A stretch of DNA of 64,000 nt from Rhodovulum sp. 12E13 (GCF_003340565.1 NZ_QPLK01000001.1:310001-374000); one strand, 5' to 3'; counted from the stretch's first letter, positions 1 to 9,317 are shown. Notes: generated by a model not told the origin, from the letters alone. Numbers and translations are program-made.

Positions 1-93
1 CGCAAGGAAGACCCCGACGCTGCGCGCCGGCCCGCGCACGAGCATCGCCGCGAGCGCGATCAGCGCGATCAGGGTCGAGGGCACGATTTCCAC
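1..93 (-). CDS. N-terminus of a membrane protein, truncated by the window edge
   Basis: Reading leftward, a GTG at 93 opens a frame that stays open to the window edge (31 codons). A ribosome-binding GGAG lies about six bases upstream of the GTG. The peptide starts (M)EIVPSTLIALIALAAMLVRG, which is a hydrophobic first transmembrane segment followed by positive residues. It is divergent from the glycoside hydrolase gene and next to pyruvyl transferase and glycosyltransferase genes, so an exopolysaccharide polymerase/ligase-type membrane protein is a reasonable guess. Only the first helix is visible, so the family is not established. Confidence 0.55.
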   Translation of the reverse strand, partial: MEIVPSTLIALIALAAMLVRGPARSVGVFLA

Positions 94-304
94 GGACGGC
101 TCCGGCGTCGTCTGCGGGCGACGCTGACCGGGCGGTTTGCCGTCCTCGTGGCGGTGGCATGGCGGGATTGGGGCGCGCGGACCGCCCCGCGCCCGGCCGC
201 GCCCCACCCACCCACCCGCGCCCCCCGGCCCGGCGCGGTCCGCGCGCCCCCCTGCACGCGCGCGCGCCTCACCCCTGCCACATTGGCGCGGCATGGCGCG
301 CGCC
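94..304. other. Divergent intergenic region, GC-rich
   Basis: About 210 bases between a leftward partial membrane-protein gene and the rightward glycoside hydrolase gene. It is dominated by C/G runs around 180-270. I see no convincing promoter, although both divergent promoters should lie here. Confidence 0.4.
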
Positions 305-2014
305 ATGTCCATGCGATTGCGTCTCGCCCTCCTTCCCCTCGTGGCGCTGCCCCTTGCCGCGCTCGCACAGGAGGCGGATCCCGGCCCGGAGCGTGTCGGC
401 CCGCGCCTGGCGGCGGCGTCCAATTTCGGGCAGGGCTGGCTGCCGGGGCTCGCCGAGGCGGCGCTGGCCGACGGGCTGACCGATTTCCGCGACGCGGTCT
501 ACTGGCGGAATGTCGAGCGGGGCGGCCACGTCGCCTTCGACAGCGCGGTGACGGCATGGCCCGACGCGGTGGCGGCAGACGGCGGCACGCTGTCGCTCAC
601 GGTCAACAACGGCCACCCCGAGCATGACGGCGGGCACACGCCCCACACCGACGCCGGCATCGCCGCCTTCGCCGCCAACGCTGCCGCGACCGTCGCCCGC
701 TTTCCCAACATCCACACCGTCGAGGTGGGCAACGAGTGGAACGCGGCCAACTTCGTCAGCGGCCCGGTGCTGGAGGACGGTCTCGACCGCCGCGCCTGGC
801 ACCACATGCGCCTGCTGGCCGAAACCTCGGCGCGGGTCAGGGCGGTGCGCCCCGGGCTGCGCGTACTGGGCGGCGCGACCCACTCGATCCCGGGCCCCTA
901 CATCGCCGAGCTGCTCGCTCTCGGCGCGCGCCGGCACATGGACGCGCTGGCGATCCACCCCTACACGACGCCGGTCGAGCAGCTGGGCCCGCATATCGAC
1001 TTCCTGCGGCGCCTGCCGGGGGCGGAGGGCATCGACCTGGAGGTGACGGAGTTCGGCCACGCGGGCAGCGACGCCGACGCGGCCGACCACCTGCTGCGCT
1101 CCTGGTGCCAGTTCGCGCTCGCGGGGGTCTCGCGGGCGGTGTGGTATCCGCTGCATCCCCGCGGAGACGGGCTCGCCGCGCTCTACACGCGCGAGGGCGT
1201 GCGGACCGTCGTGGGCGATGCGCATGCGCTGATCCGGGCCGAGCTGGCGGGAGAGACGGTGACCGATGCAGCGCCCGACCCCTTTACCCATGCCTGCGCC
1301 CTCGGGCCGGCCGAGGCGCCGCGCCACCTCGTGATCTGGGGCGCGCCGCGCGACGTGTGGCTCGCGCCGGGCCTGATGGCGCGCGACGCGACCGGCGCTG
1401 CGCTGCCGGCGGAGGGGCTCACGCTGTCCGACCGGGCGCTCCTGATCTCGGCGCCGGGCGACGGTGCGGCGCGGCTCGGAGACACCGTGCGGCTCGGCTC
1501 CCAGCGGGTGCTGGCCGACAGCTACGAGCAATACGACTTTCCCAGGGAGGCGGGCGCGCAGGCGCCGGGCGACCCGTTCGAGCGCTACGCGCGGGCGGGC
1601 GCGCGACGGATCGCGCTCGACACCCGCCCGGGCCAGGATCGCAACGGCGTGCCCTGGTTCCCCCATCGCGGGGCGGCCGAGGATGCAGGGCTCTGGATGA
1701 CCTCCGACACGCTGGTCCTGGCGCGTTGGGGCGACACGCCGCTCGAGATCGTGCACCGCCACGTCGCGCCCGCGCCGGTGGAGGCGGTGCTGGAGGCGCG
1801 CCTCGCCCCGGTCGCCCGCTCCGAGGACGGCGTGACGGTGCGGATCGCGGTCGACGGCGGGCCGGTGCTGGTCGACGAGACCCTCCGGGAGGAACGGGTC
1901 TACGCTCTGCCGGTGAGGCTCGCAGAAGGAGCGGCGCTCGAGATCGCCGTTGGGCCGGGCGGCACCGCGCGGGGCGACGTGGTGGGCTATCGCTTCACGC
2001 TGCGCCGGCCCTGA
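305..2014 (+). CDS. Secreted clan GH-A-like glycoside hydrolase
   Basis: A 569-residue protein that begins with a signal peptide (MSMRLRLALLPLVALPLAALAQ) and so is exported. Residues about 30-330 look like a TIM-barrel glycosidase of clan GH-A (GH39-like). VGNEWN carries a Glu near residue 144 in the position of the acid/base, and LEVTEFG carries a Glu near residue 249 in the position of the nucleophile. The C-terminal half, about 330-569, looks like a beta-sandwich and is not assigned. Neighbouring EPS genes suggest it trims or degrades exopolysaccharide. The true start could be 293, 305 or 311. The longer in-frame extension to 137 is Pro/Arg-rich and is unlikely to be translated. Confidence 0.75.
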   Translation: MSMRLRLALLPLVALPLAALAQEADPGPERVGPRLAAASNFGQGWLPGLAEAALADGLTDFRDAVYWRNVERGGHVAFDSAVTAWPDAVAADGGTLSLTVNNGHPEHDGGHTPHTDAGIAAFAANAAATVARFPNIHTVEVGNEWNAANFVSGPVLEDGLDRRAWHHMRLLAETSARVRAVRPGLRVLGGATHSIPGPYIAELLALGARRHMDALAIHPYTTPVEQLGPHIDFLRRLPGAEGIDLEVTEFGHAGSDADAADHLLRSWCQFALAGVSRAVWYPLHPRGDGLAALYTREGVRTVVGDAHALIRAELAGETVTDAAPDPFTHACALGPAEAPRHLVIWGAPRDVWLAPGLMARDATGAALPAEGLTLSDRALLISAPGDGAARLGDTVRLGSQRVLADSYEQYDFPREAGAQAPGDPFERYARAGARRIALDTRPGQDRNGVPWFPHRGAAEDAGLWMTSDTLVLARWGDTPLEIVHRHVAPAPVEAVLEARLAPVARSEDGVTVRIAVDGGPVLVDETLREERVYALPVRLAEGAALEIAVGPGGTARGDVVGYRFTLRRP

Positions 2015-2062
2015 GCGCGCGACGACCGGCGCGGGACATCGTGGCTGGCGCGGCCCTGCCGC

Positions 2063-3244
2063 TCAGGCGGCCGGCGCCGTGCGCGCGGGCGCTGTCACCG
2101 TGTCGAGCGTGCGGCGGATGGCGTCGCGCGCTTGCCCCTCGGCCGTCTCGCGGGCGGCGGCGTCGGGGCCCAAAACGATCGCGCGGGAGAGGCGAGCGGC
2201 GATCCGGCCCGCCGCCTCGCCGGCCGGGGCGAAGGCGTGCGACGCGCCGACCGACGCGAAGAAGCTCTCGACCTTGCGATCCCAGCCGAGGCCGACGACG
2301 GGCCGCCCGTAGGCGAAGGCGACGATGCAGGCATGCAGCCGGTGCGCGACGACGGTGCGGCACGACGCGACCGTCCGGGCGAGCGTCTCGGGGCGGAGCG
2401 GGCGGGGCGCGACCGCGACCCGGCCGTCGGCCACCTCTGCCGCGAGCGCCTCCGCCACCGCCGCGAGCGCGGCGTCGTCTTCCTCCGCGCCGTTGGTGAA
2501 AAGGCGCAGCGGGTGGCCCTCGGCCATGAGCGCCCGCGCGAGATCGGCGAAGAGACCGGCGCCGGAGGCCAGCGCCCCATCGGCGTGGTAGCTCAGGAGG
2601 TCGGGGGCCGCGACGCACAGGCCCACTCTCTCGTCCGCCTCGACCGGCCCGTAGCGGCCGGCCGCCAGCAGGCCCGGATCGCGGGCGAGCCACGGAATCG
2701 GCCCGCGCCCGCCGGTCTGCGCCCGCCATGCCGCCACCGACGGCGCATCGCGCAGCCCGACCTCGCGCAGGTCCGCCGCGAACAGGCGGGCGAACAGCGC
2801 GGTTCCCCTGCGCGACCAGTTCTCCGCGGCGCCTGCCGCATGCACCGCGACCGGCACACCGGCCGCCTGCGCGAGATCGGCCGCGCGGGCCACCTTGAGC
2901 GGAAAGTTCAGATCGGCGTCGGAGAAGAGCTGCCCGCCGCCGATCACCGCGAGATCCGCGCCCTCCAGCGCCTCGCGCCAGAGGGGCGCCGCCCCCGACA
3001 GCACCCGGCCGAGCCTGATCTGCACGAGCGCGTGCCGTGCCGGGCGCGGCAGGCGCTTCAGCACCGCGAGCGCCCGGGCGCGGTTGGCCACGACGGCGTG
3101 GCCGAAGCCGGTGCGCCCCGACAGGTCGATCGACACGACCCCCGCCTCCGGTGCCACCTCGCCCACGCCGTGGGCGAAGCACTCCGCGATGATCCCGTCG
3201 CCCAGGTTGGGGCTGTAGGGCAGGCCGAACTGCACGATTCGCAT
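2063..3244 (-). CDS. Polysaccharide pyruvyl transferase family protein
   Basis: A 393-residue cytoplasmic protein that matches the polysaccharide pyruvyl transferase family (CsaB/WcaK type), which moves pyruvate from phosphoenolpyruvate to a sugar of an exopolysaccharide. Family marks are the N-terminal PYSPNLGDGII, the central AVIGGGQLF, and the C-terminal VAHRLHACIVAFAYGRPVVG followed by WDRKVESFF. Length fits the family. It lies back to back with the GT4 gene at 3351, with 106 bases between them, and beside a secreted glycosidase, which supports an EPS-decoration role. The sugar acceptor cannot be told from sequence. Confidence 0.85.
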   Translation of the reverse strand: MRIVQFGLPYSPNLGDGIIAECFAHGVGEVAPEAGVVSIDLSGRTGFGHAVVANRARALAVLKRLPRPARHALVQIRLGRVLSGAAPLWREALEGADLAVIGGGQLFSDADLNFPLKVARAADLAQAAGVPVAVHAAGAAENWSRRGTALFARLFAADLREVGLRDAPSVAAWRAQTGGRGPIPWLARDPGLLAAGRYGPVEADERVGLCVAAPDLLSYHADGALASGAGLFADLARALMAEGHPLRLFTNGAEEDDAALAAVAEALAAEVADGRVAVAPRPLRPETLARTVASCRTVVAHRLHACIVAFAYGRPVVGLGWDRKVESFFASVGASHAFAPAGEAAGRIAARLSRAIVLGPDAAARETAEGQARDAIRRTLDTVTAPARTAPAA

Positions 3245-3350
3245 TCGCGTTTCCCCCGTCTTGCCCGGCTCGCGCCTTTGCCGCGCCGTTGTTCCCGGTC
3301 ACCGTGGCGGCGTCTACGGTGGGAATGGGGCAAGGGCGAGGCAGAGCGGG

Positions 3351-4607
3351 ATGGAGCCGGAGCGCATCGTCGTGATCAACGACGCGAGCGCCGCGCGGGG
3401 CGGCGCGACGGGGCTCGCGCTGCTCTCGGTGCGTCTGCTGCGCGCGCGGGGCCTCGCCGTGACCTATGTCTGCGGCGACGGGGGGCAGAACGACGAGCTG
3501 GCCGCGCTCGGCGTCGAGGTCGTCTCGCTGGGGCAGGGGCGGCTTCTGGAGCGCGGGCGGCTCGCGGCCATGCAAGCGGGGCTGTGGAACCGCGCCGCGG
3601 CGCGAATGCTCGCGGACTGGATCGGGCGGAACGACACGCCGCGCACCGCCTACCACCTGCATGGCTGGGCGCAGATCCTGTCGCCCGCGGTGTTTTCCGC
3701 CCTGGCGCCGGTCGCGCGGCGGACGGTGGTGCACGCGCACGACTTTTTCCTCGCCTGCCCCAACGGTGTCTACATGGATTTCCAGCGCCTGCAGCCCTGC
3801 CGCCGCGTGCCGCTCTCGGCCGCCTGCCTCGCCACCCATTGCGACAAGCGCTCGCGCGCCGAGAAGGGCTGGCGCGTCCTGCGCCATGCCGGCCTGCGCC
3901 GCGCCTTCGCGCGCGGGGACTGGGCGGCGGTGGCGATGATCCACCCCGGCATGGCCGAGCCGCTGACCCGCGCCGGCGTGCCCGCGCGCCTGCTGACGGT
4001 GCTGCGCAACCCTGCCGAGGCAAGCGGCGCGGAGCGGGTGCGCGCCGAAGAGAACGACCGCGTCGTCTTCGTCGGCCGCCTGTCGGAAGAGAAGGGCCCG
4101 CTCGACCTCGCCCGCGCGACGGCGGCCCTGGGCCTGCCCGTCACCTTCGTCGGCGCGGGGCCGCTCGAGGCGGAGGTGCGGCGGCTCGATCCAGCGGCCG
4201 AGATCACCGGATGGCAGGATCGGGCGGGCGTCGCGCGCCATCTCGGCCGGGCGCGGGCGCTGGCCATGCCGTCGCGCCTGCCCGAGCCCTTCGGCCTGGC
4301 CGCCGCCGAGGCGGTGCGGGCCGGCGTGCCGGTCGTGCTGCCCGACATCGCGTTGATGGCGGCGGAGATCGCGGCCGAGGGGATGGGCCTGGCCTACGAC
4401 GCCCACGATCCGCGCGGCCTGGAAGCGGCGCTCGGGTGGGTTCGCGGCGCGGGCGCGGCGGACATCGCGGCCATGAGCCGTCGCGCCCGGGAGGGCGCAG
4501 GGCGCCTTGCAACGACGCCGGAGGCGTGGGCCGACGGCCTCGTGTCGCTCTACAGGGGCGCCGTGGCGCCGCGGGCAACCCGCGGGACTACCGCGCCCGC
4601 GGCGTGA
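3351..4607 (+). CDS. GT4-family glycosyltransferase
   Basis: A 418-residue GT-B fold glycosyltransferase of family 4. The N-terminal domain carries the Gly-rich acceptor loop (NDASAARGGATGLALLS) and a HAHDFFLACPNG segment. The C-terminal donor domain carries VVFVGRLSEEKGPLDLARA and the E-x7-E motif EPFGLAAAEA. The start MEPERIVV at 3351 is chosen because it opens the Rossmann beta strand; upstream codons look non-coding. It probably adds a sugar to a surface polysaccharide with the adjacent pyruvyl transferase. Donor and acceptor are unknown. Confidence 0.85.
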   Translation: MEPERIVVINDASAARGGATGLALLSVRLLRARGLAVTYVCGDGGQNDELAALGVEVVSLGQGRLLERGRLAAMQAGLWNRAAARMLADWIGRNDTPRTAYHLHGWAQILSPAVFSALAPVARRTVVHAHDFFLACPNGVYMDFQRLQPCRRVPLSAACLATHCDKRSRAEKGWRVLRHAGLRRAFARGDWAAVAMIHPGMAEPLTRAGVPARLLTVLRNPAEASGAERVRAEENDRVVFVGRLSEEKGPLDLARATAALGLPVTFVGAGPLEAEVRRLDPAAEITGWQDRAGVARHLGRARALAMPSRLPEPFGLAAAEAVRAGVPVVLPDIALMAAEIAAEGMGLAYDAHDPRGLEAALGWVRGAGAADIAAMSRRAREGAGRLATTPEAWADGLVSLYRGAVAPRATRGTTAPAA

Positions 4608-4620
4608 CCCGTGCGCCGCC

Positions 4621-5193
4621 TCAGCGACCCCAGCTGCGGACGGGGCCGCAATCCATGTGCACGAAGTTCGAGCCCGAGTAGCGGCCGACGCCGCCCGCCT
4701 TGCAGGCCGCCGCCGCGCGGGCGATCTGGCCGACCGAGCGCGAGCCGAGCCGCAGGTCGGCCGCCTCGCCGCGCAGGTGGCGCGAATTCTTCGCCACGCC
4801 GCTGCCACGGGCGCGCAGCATCGCGTTGGTCGCGGGCGAGCGATAGCCCGAGAGCAGCATGTACGGCTCGGTGACGTCGAGCAGGTTGTGGGCGGCGGCC
4901 ATGATGTCGATCGTCCGGAAGTCGATCGGATGCGTCTCGTTGCGCCGCCAGTCGCGCATGAAGTAGTCGATCTCGCGCTTGGCGTCCTTTATGTAGTCGC
5001 CCTCGATCCAGTAGATCGTGTCGAGGCTTTCACCGGTCCGGCCATTGTACATCTTGATGCGGCGGATGTCGCCGGCGCCGCGGAGGAAGCCGAAGGCATT
5101 GGCGCAGACGGGGGCGGCGGCCACCGTCGTGGCGGCGAAGGCCGCGAGCACTCCGCGCCGGGTCAGGCTCGACGAGCCGGTTCTATCTGTCAT
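4621..5193 (-). CDS. DUF882 / MepK-like murein endopeptidase, Tat-exported
   Basis: A 190-residue exported protein of the DUF882 (peptidase M15A, YcbK/MepK) family, which cleaves peptidoglycan cross-links. The N-terminus has a twin-arginine signal (LTRRGVLAAFAATTVAAAP). Metal-site residues are visible: His and Asp in SRHLRGEAADLRL, and His in NFVHMDCGP near the C-terminus; SGYRSPATN is the conserved substrate-side loop. The start ATG at 5193 puts the Tat motif at residues 12-13; a GTG at 5259 gives an unneeded extension. It is divergent from an L,D-transpeptidase gene, a pairing that fits work on 3-3 cross-links. Confidence 0.88.
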   Translation of the reverse strand: MTDRTGSSSLTRRGVLAAFAATTVAAAPVCANAFGFLRGAGDIRRIKMYNGRTGESLDTIYWIEGDYIKDAKREIDYFMRDWRRNETHPIDFRTIDIMAAAHNLLDVTEPYMLLSGYRSPATNAMLRARGSGVAKNSRHLRGEAADLRLGSRSVGQIARAAAACKAGGVGRYSGSNFVHMDCGPVRSWGR

Positions 5194-5671
5194 GTGAACT
5201 GCCTGTGTTTCGCCCGTTGTCGCCGCTTGAGTGCGGCTTGATATCGCACTGTCGCTCACTCACGGCCACGTGCATGCCACATTCCGATTCCCCCTCCAAG
5301 GGCTGCGGGGCCTTCTGTTCCCGACGGGCACGTCAATAGGCAGAAAATTGCTTAAGCCGTGTTTAGGGCTGTTTCGGTGCCGGTGTGCCGAGTGAGTTGC
5401 CTTTTCGTCACATTTGACCGATCGGGCCGGGGCCACGGACCACGCCGCCGAGGCGCGATGCCCCAGCGATGCGGCGGGCGAGCGGTGCGGTGCGCGGCGC
5501 GACGGGGGCGTGATGGGCGGCGTGACGGGGGCGCGACGGGCGCGGGAGCGCGGCGGCAACGGCGGCGGCAGATAACCCTTCCGCAACGGTATCTTGTGTG
5601 GACTCCTGCGGAACCATCGGCATTCTGGGGGCGCTGAACCTGTCCCACCTGTCGTTTCGAGGTCTGCACGG
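5194..5671. other. Divergent intergenic region between DUF882 and L,D-transpeptidase genes
   Basis: A 478-base gap. Positions 5330-5410 are clearly richer in A/T than the surroundings and most likely hold one or both promoters, but I cannot fix a good -35/-10 pair. Positions 5500-5560 contain short G-rich near-repeats (gacggg and gcgtga units). No gene seen. Confidence 0.4.
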
Positions 5672-7378
5672 ATGATCGAGTTCAAGTTGCCTGCCGCGGT
5701 CGTTTTCGCCGCCGGTGTCGCCCTTGCCTGCGCTCATGGCCTGACCGCCGGGCCGGCCGGCGCGCAATCGGCGGGGGTGGCCACGCCCGCCGCGCCCCAG
5801 GCGCGCGCCGGGGTGGAGTTCGCGGCGGCCGCCGCGCCGCTGGGCGAGGCCTACGCGAGCGCCGCCTTCCGGCAGGCGGTGGCCGAGGCCGCCTACGGCT
5901 CCGAGACGATCGCCGCCTTCTACCGCGAGCGGGACTACGCGCCGCTGTTCACCGGCGACGACGCGGGCGACCGGGCCCGCCGCGCCGCGCTGCTGCACGC
6001 GCTCGAAGCAGCGCCGCGTCATGGCCTGCCGGCGCAGCGCTACCGGGCCGACGACCTGCGCGCGCTCTTCGCGGGCGCCACCAGCCTGCGGGCCCGCGGC
6101 CGGGCCGAGGTGGAGGCGGCGAAGATGTTCCTCGCCTATGCCCGCGACATCTCCTCCGGGGCGCTCGAGCCGGCAGGTCTCGGCCTCGAAATCCCGCGCG
6201 AGCTGCCCCGGCGCGAGCCGGCCGCGCTGCTCGCGGGGCTGGCGGGCGATGACCCGCGCGGCTTCATCGAGGGGCTGGCGCCGCGGAGCCACGAATACAA
6301 CCGCCTGCTCGCCGAGAAGATGCGACTCGAGCGGGTGCGCGCCGCCGGCGGCTGGGGGCCGGAGGTGCCGTCGGGCCGGCTCGAGCGCGGCATGTCGGGG
6401 CCTGCCGTCGTCGCGCTGCGCGATCGGCTGATCGCCAAGGGCTATCTGCGGCGCACCGCCTCGGCCACCTTCGACGGCGCGCTCGAGACGGCGGTCAAGC
6501 GCTTCCAGATCGACCACGGGCTCGAGGCCGACGGCGTGGCGGGCGAGGGCACCATCGCAGAGGTGAACGCCAGCGTCGACAAGCGGCTGTCGCAGATTCT
6601 CGTCGCGCTCGAGCGCGAGCGCTGGCTCAACCTGCTGGAGGGGAAGGGGGCGCGGCACGTCCTCGTCAACCTGACGGACTACACCGCCAAGGTCGTCGAC
6701 GACGGGGTCGTCACGTTCGAGACCCGTGCCGTGGTCGGCGCCACCACGAGCGGCAAGCCCACGCCGGAGTTTTCCGACGTGATGGAGTACATGGAGCTCA
6801 ACCCGACCTGGACGGTGCCCCGCGGCATCCTGGCGCGAGACTACCTGCCCAGGCTCAAGCGCAACCCCGGCGCGGCGGGCTATCTCAAGCTGGTGGATTC
6901 GCGGGGCCGGGTCGTGCCGCGCGGCGCGGTGAACTTCTCGGCCTACTCGGCGCGCACCTTCCCGTTCAACCTCGTGCAGCCGCCGGGGCCGCGCAACGCG
7001 CTGGGAACGGTGAAGTTCATGTTCCCCAACCCGCACGCGATCTACCTGCACGACACGCCCGACAAGCACCTCTTCGACCGGCACCGACGCGCCTATTCGT
7101 CGGGCTGCATCCGCCTGAAGGAGCCGCACGAGTTCGCCTACCACCTGCTGGCCCGGCAGACCGCGACGCCGAAGGAGGATTTCCACACGATCCTGAACAC
7201 CGGCCAGATCCGGCGGATCCAGCTGGAGGAGCCGGTGCCGGTACACCTGACCTACCGCACCGCCTTTACCCAGGCGAAGGGCCGGGTGAACTACCGCGAG
7301 GACCTCTACGGACGCGATGCCCGCCTGTGGGACGCGCTTCAGGCCGCCGGCGTGACCCTCGACGCAGCCCGGGGCTGA
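5672..7378 (+). CDS. L,D-transpeptidase (YcbB/LdtD type)
   Basis: A 568-residue periplasmic enzyme that makes 3-3 peptidoglycan cross-links. It has an N-terminal signal/anchor (LPAAVVFAAGVALACAHGL), a scaffold domain, a peptidoglycan-binding domain around residues 255-310 (MSGPAVVALRDRLIAKGYL ... AVKRFQIDHGLEADGVAG), and a YkuD catalytic domain around 340-500. The active-site motif HDTPDKHLF ... SSGCIRL contains the nucleophilic Cys. Length and order match the large YcbB class rather than the small Ldt enzymes. The start at 5672 is chosen because it directly precedes the signal sequence. Confidence 0.92.
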   Translation: MIEFKLPAAVVFAAGVALACAHGLTAGPAGAQSAGVATPAAPQARAGVEFAAAAAPLGEAYASAAFRQAVAEAAYGSETIAAFYRERDYAPLFTGDDAGDRARRAALLHALEAAPRHGLPAQRYRADDLRALFAGATSLRARGRAEVEAAKMFLAYARDISSGALEPAGLGLEIPRELPRREPAALLAGLAGDDPRGFIEGLAPRSHEYNRLLAEKMRLERVRAAGGWGPEVPSGRLERGMSGPAVVALRDRLIAKGYLRRTASATFDGALETAVKRFQIDHGLEADGVAGEGTIAEVNASVDKRLSQILVALERERWLNLLEGKGARHVLVNLTDYTAKVVDDGVVTFETRAVVGATTSGKPTPEFSDVMEYMELNPTWTVPRGILARDYLPRLKRNPGAAGYLKLVDSRGRVVPRGAVNFSAYSARTFPFNLVQPPGPRNALGTVKFMFPNPHAIYLHDTPDKHLFDRHRRAYSSGCIRLKEPHEFAYHLLARQTATPKEDFHTILNTGQIRRIQLEEPVPVHLTYRTAFTQAKGRVNYREDLYGRDARLWDALQAAGVTLDAARG

Positions 7379-7424
7379 CCTGCCCGCTCCCGCGCGACGG
7401 CCTCCGGGAAGGCCGGCGCAGGGG

Positions 7425-7478
7425 GCGCTCCCGCCTCCGCTCGGCGCGCTCGCGCGCCTCGCTCCGTTGGGCCCGGCA
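7425..7478 (+). repeat. Dispersed intergenic repeat, family C, copy 1
   Basis: Two conserved blocks, gcgctcccgcctccgctcg (7425-7443) and cgctccgttgggcccggc (about 7460-7477), separated by 16 variable bases. The same two blocks recur in inverted orientation at 13769-13821 with 15 bases between them. Confidence 0.6.
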
Positions 7479-7636
7479 GCCGCTGGCGCGGCTGCGGGCG
7501 CGCTCGGCTCCGGAGCGGCGGAGATGGATGGATGAAGCAGCCGGCATCCGGCTGACCGGAGACCAGTGACCGGCGTGTTCCCCGGAGCCGCCGTGACTTT
7601 CGCTCGGCGTGTGAACTGCGCGCCGCCCGATCAAGG

Positions 7637-7693
7637 GCACGCGCGCTGCGCCCGTCCTTCCAACTCGCAAGCGGCCGGGCGCAGCGCGCGTGC
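7637..7693. repeat. Perfect 18-bp inverted repeat, likely stable hairpin
   Basis: The arm gcacgcgcgctgcgcccg (7637-7654) is repeated as its exact reverse complement at 7676-7693 with a 21-base loop. One more G-C pair can be added outside. There is no T-tract, so a simple intrinsic terminator is not obvious. It lies between the L,D-transpeptidase and lpxD genes. Confidence 0.7.
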
Positions 7694-7873
7694 CTGTCTC
7701 CTGCGACGCCGGCTTCGGCGCACAGACCTTGGGCGCGCATTCCTGTCGGTGGCCGTCCGGGGGCGACGGGCCGCATGTCAGACGGGGAGGCGACGTCGAT
7801 GGTGGCGCCTTTCGCGGCGGCGCGTTCCCCGGTATGGGGAGCGGCGCGCGGGGCGCAACCGGCGGGAGGTGGC

Positions 7874-8974
7874 ATGGGCGGTCGGTCGCACAGCATGGCG
7901 GAGCTTGCCGAAGCCCTCGGACTTGCGCTCTGGGGCGACGGCGCGGTGCGCGTGGCGCGTGCCGCCGCGCCGCACGAGGCGGGGCCCGACGCCATCGCCC
8001 TTGCCGCGACGCCGGCCTATGCCGATGCGCTCACGCAGGGCGCGGCCCGGGCAGCCCTCCTGTGGGAGGGCGCCGACCCGGCCGATTATGGCCTCGACGC
8101 GGCGCTCCTCGCGCCCCGGCCGCGCCATGCGCTGGCCGGCCTCTCGGCTTCGCTCGACCCGGGGCCCGACATCGCGGCTGGCCGCCACCCCTCGGCACAG
8201 ATCGACCCCGGCGCCGAGATCGGCCCCGGCGCGGCCATCGGCGCCTTCGCGGTGATCGGGCCGGGGGCCGTGATCGGGCCGGGCGCACGCATCGGCCCGC
8301 AGGTGGTGATCGGGGCGGAGGCGCGGATCGGGCGCGGCGCGCTGCTGCATCCCCGCGTGACGATCGGCGCGCGCTGCACGATCGGCGACCGCTTCGTGGC
8401 GCAGCCGGGCGCGGTCGTGGGAGGAGACGGCTTTTCGTTCGTCACGGCAGAGCCCTCGGCCGCCGAGGAGGTGCGCCGCACCCTGGGCGAGGCCGGGGGG
8501 GCGCGGCAACAGGCCTATGCCCGCATCCACTCGCTCGCGGCCGTGACGATCGGCGATGACGTCGAACTCGGCGCCAACAGCTGCATCGACCGGGGCACCC
8601 TCTCGGATACGCGGATCGGCGACGGCACCAAGATCGACAACCTCGTGCAGGTCGGCCACAACGTGACCGTGGGCTGCCACTGCCTGCTCTGCGGGCAGGT
8701 GGGGATCGCCGGCTCGACCCGCCTGGGCGACCGGGTCGTGCTGGGCGGTCAGGCGGGCGTCACCGATCACCTGACCATCGGCGACGACGTGATCGCGGGC
8801 GCGGGAACCCTGCTGCGCACCAATCAACCGGCGGGGCGGGTGATGCTGGGCAACCCGGCCATGCCGATGGCGCTGTCGGTCGAGGCCTACAAGGGGTTGC
8901 GACGGCTTCCGCGGCTCTTCCGCGACGTCGCGGCGCTGAGAAAGCACCTTTCAAACGGGCAGGGCAGCGAGTAA
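7874..8974 (+). CDS. lpxD: UDP-3-O-acylglucosamine N-acyltransferase (LpxD)
   Basis: A 366-residue enzyme that adds the amide-linked 3-hydroxyacyl chain from acyl-ACP to UDP-3-O-acylglucosamine in lipid A synthesis. The N-terminal uridine-binding domain (about 1-100) is followed by a long left-handed beta-helix of hexapeptide repeats ([20 protein letters not shown] and many more). The catalytic-type His lies in [14 protein letters not shown] strong ribosome-binding site (GGGAGGT) sits just before ATG 7874. The gene is followed after 34 bases by a special acyl carrier protein and a ketoacyl synthase, not by the usual bamA/fabZ/lpxA neighbours, so it may be a second LpxD with its own acyl supply. 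Confidence 0.9.
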   Translation: MGGRSHSMAELAEALGLALWGDGAVRVARAAAPHEAGPDAIALAATPAYADALTQGAARAALLWEGADPADYGLDAALLAPRPRHALAGLSASLDPGPDIAAGRHPSAQIDPGAEIGPGAAIGAFAVIGPGAVIGPGARIGPQVVIGAEARIGRGALLHPRVTIGARCTIGDRFVAQPGAVVGGDGFSFVTAEPSAAEEVRRTLGEAGGARQQAYARIHSLAAVTIGDDVELGANSCIDRGTLSDTRIGDGTKIDNLVQVGHNVTVGCHCLLCGQVGIAGSTRLGDRVVLGGQAGVTDHLTIGDDVIAGAGTLLRTNQPAGRVMLGNPAMPMALSVEAYKGLRRLPRLFRDVAALRKHLSNGQGSE

Positions 8975-9008
8975 ATCGGCGCCACTTTCATGAGGGAAGG
9001 CGCATCCC

Positions 9009-9317
9009 ATGACCGAGGAGGTGAGCCGAAGGGTCGTCGAGATCATCGCCGAACAGGCGGTGCTCGAGCCCTCGGACGTGACGATGGACGCGACGCTGGA
9101 GGATCTCGGGATCGACAGCCTCGGTCTCGTCGAGTCGATCTTCGCCATCGAGGAGGCGTTCGACATCTCGGTGCCGTTCAACGCCAACGCGCCGGAGGAG
9201 AGCGGTTTCGACATCTCGTCGGTCGCCGCCATCGTCGCCGCCGTCGAGACGCTCGTCGCCGATCAGAAGGGCGGGGTGGGCCCAAGCCCGACGCAGTCCG
9301 ACACGGGACGCGCGTGA
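9009..9317 (+). CDS. Acyl carrier protein (specialised, AcpXL-like)
   Basis: A 102-residue carrier protein with the phosphopantetheine motif GIDSLGLVE (Ser near residue 37). The following segment SIFAIEEAFDISVPFN resembles AcpXL-type carriers that serve lipid A more than the housekeeping AcpP. A C-terminal tail of about 15 residues lies beyond the four-helix fold. Its stop overlaps the GTG start of the next gene (GTGA at 9314-9317), so the two are translationally coupled. It probably carries the growing acyl chain for the adjacent ketoacyl synthase. Confidence 0.88.
   Translation: MTEEVSRRVVEIIAEQAVLEPSDVTMDATLEDLGIDSLGLVESIFAIEEAFDISVPFNANAPEESGFDISSVAAIVAAVETLVADQKGGVGPSPTQSDTGRA

Larger units (their letters stand above)
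7379..7873. other. Gene-free region with repeat and large inverted repeat, upstream of lpxD
   Basis: About 495 bases. It contains a dispersed-repeat copy (7425-7478) and a perfect 18-base inverted repeat (7637-7654 with 7676-7693). An in-frame extension of lpxD reaches back to 7775, but a strong ribosome-binding site before 7874 argues against its use. No independent gene seen. Confidence 0.5.

Noticed and set aside
1995..4808. A 937-codon open frame on the minus strand, antisense or out of frame to the pyruvyl transferase and GT4 genes
   Set aside because: Its product is low-complexity Arg/Ala/Pro/Gly with no motif, while the overlapping frames encode recognisable enzymes. High GC makes such shadows common.
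7775..7873. A longer lpxD with an extra 33 N-terminal residues
   Set aside because: The extension is low complexity, and a strong GGGAGGT ribosome-binding site stands directly before ATG 7874.
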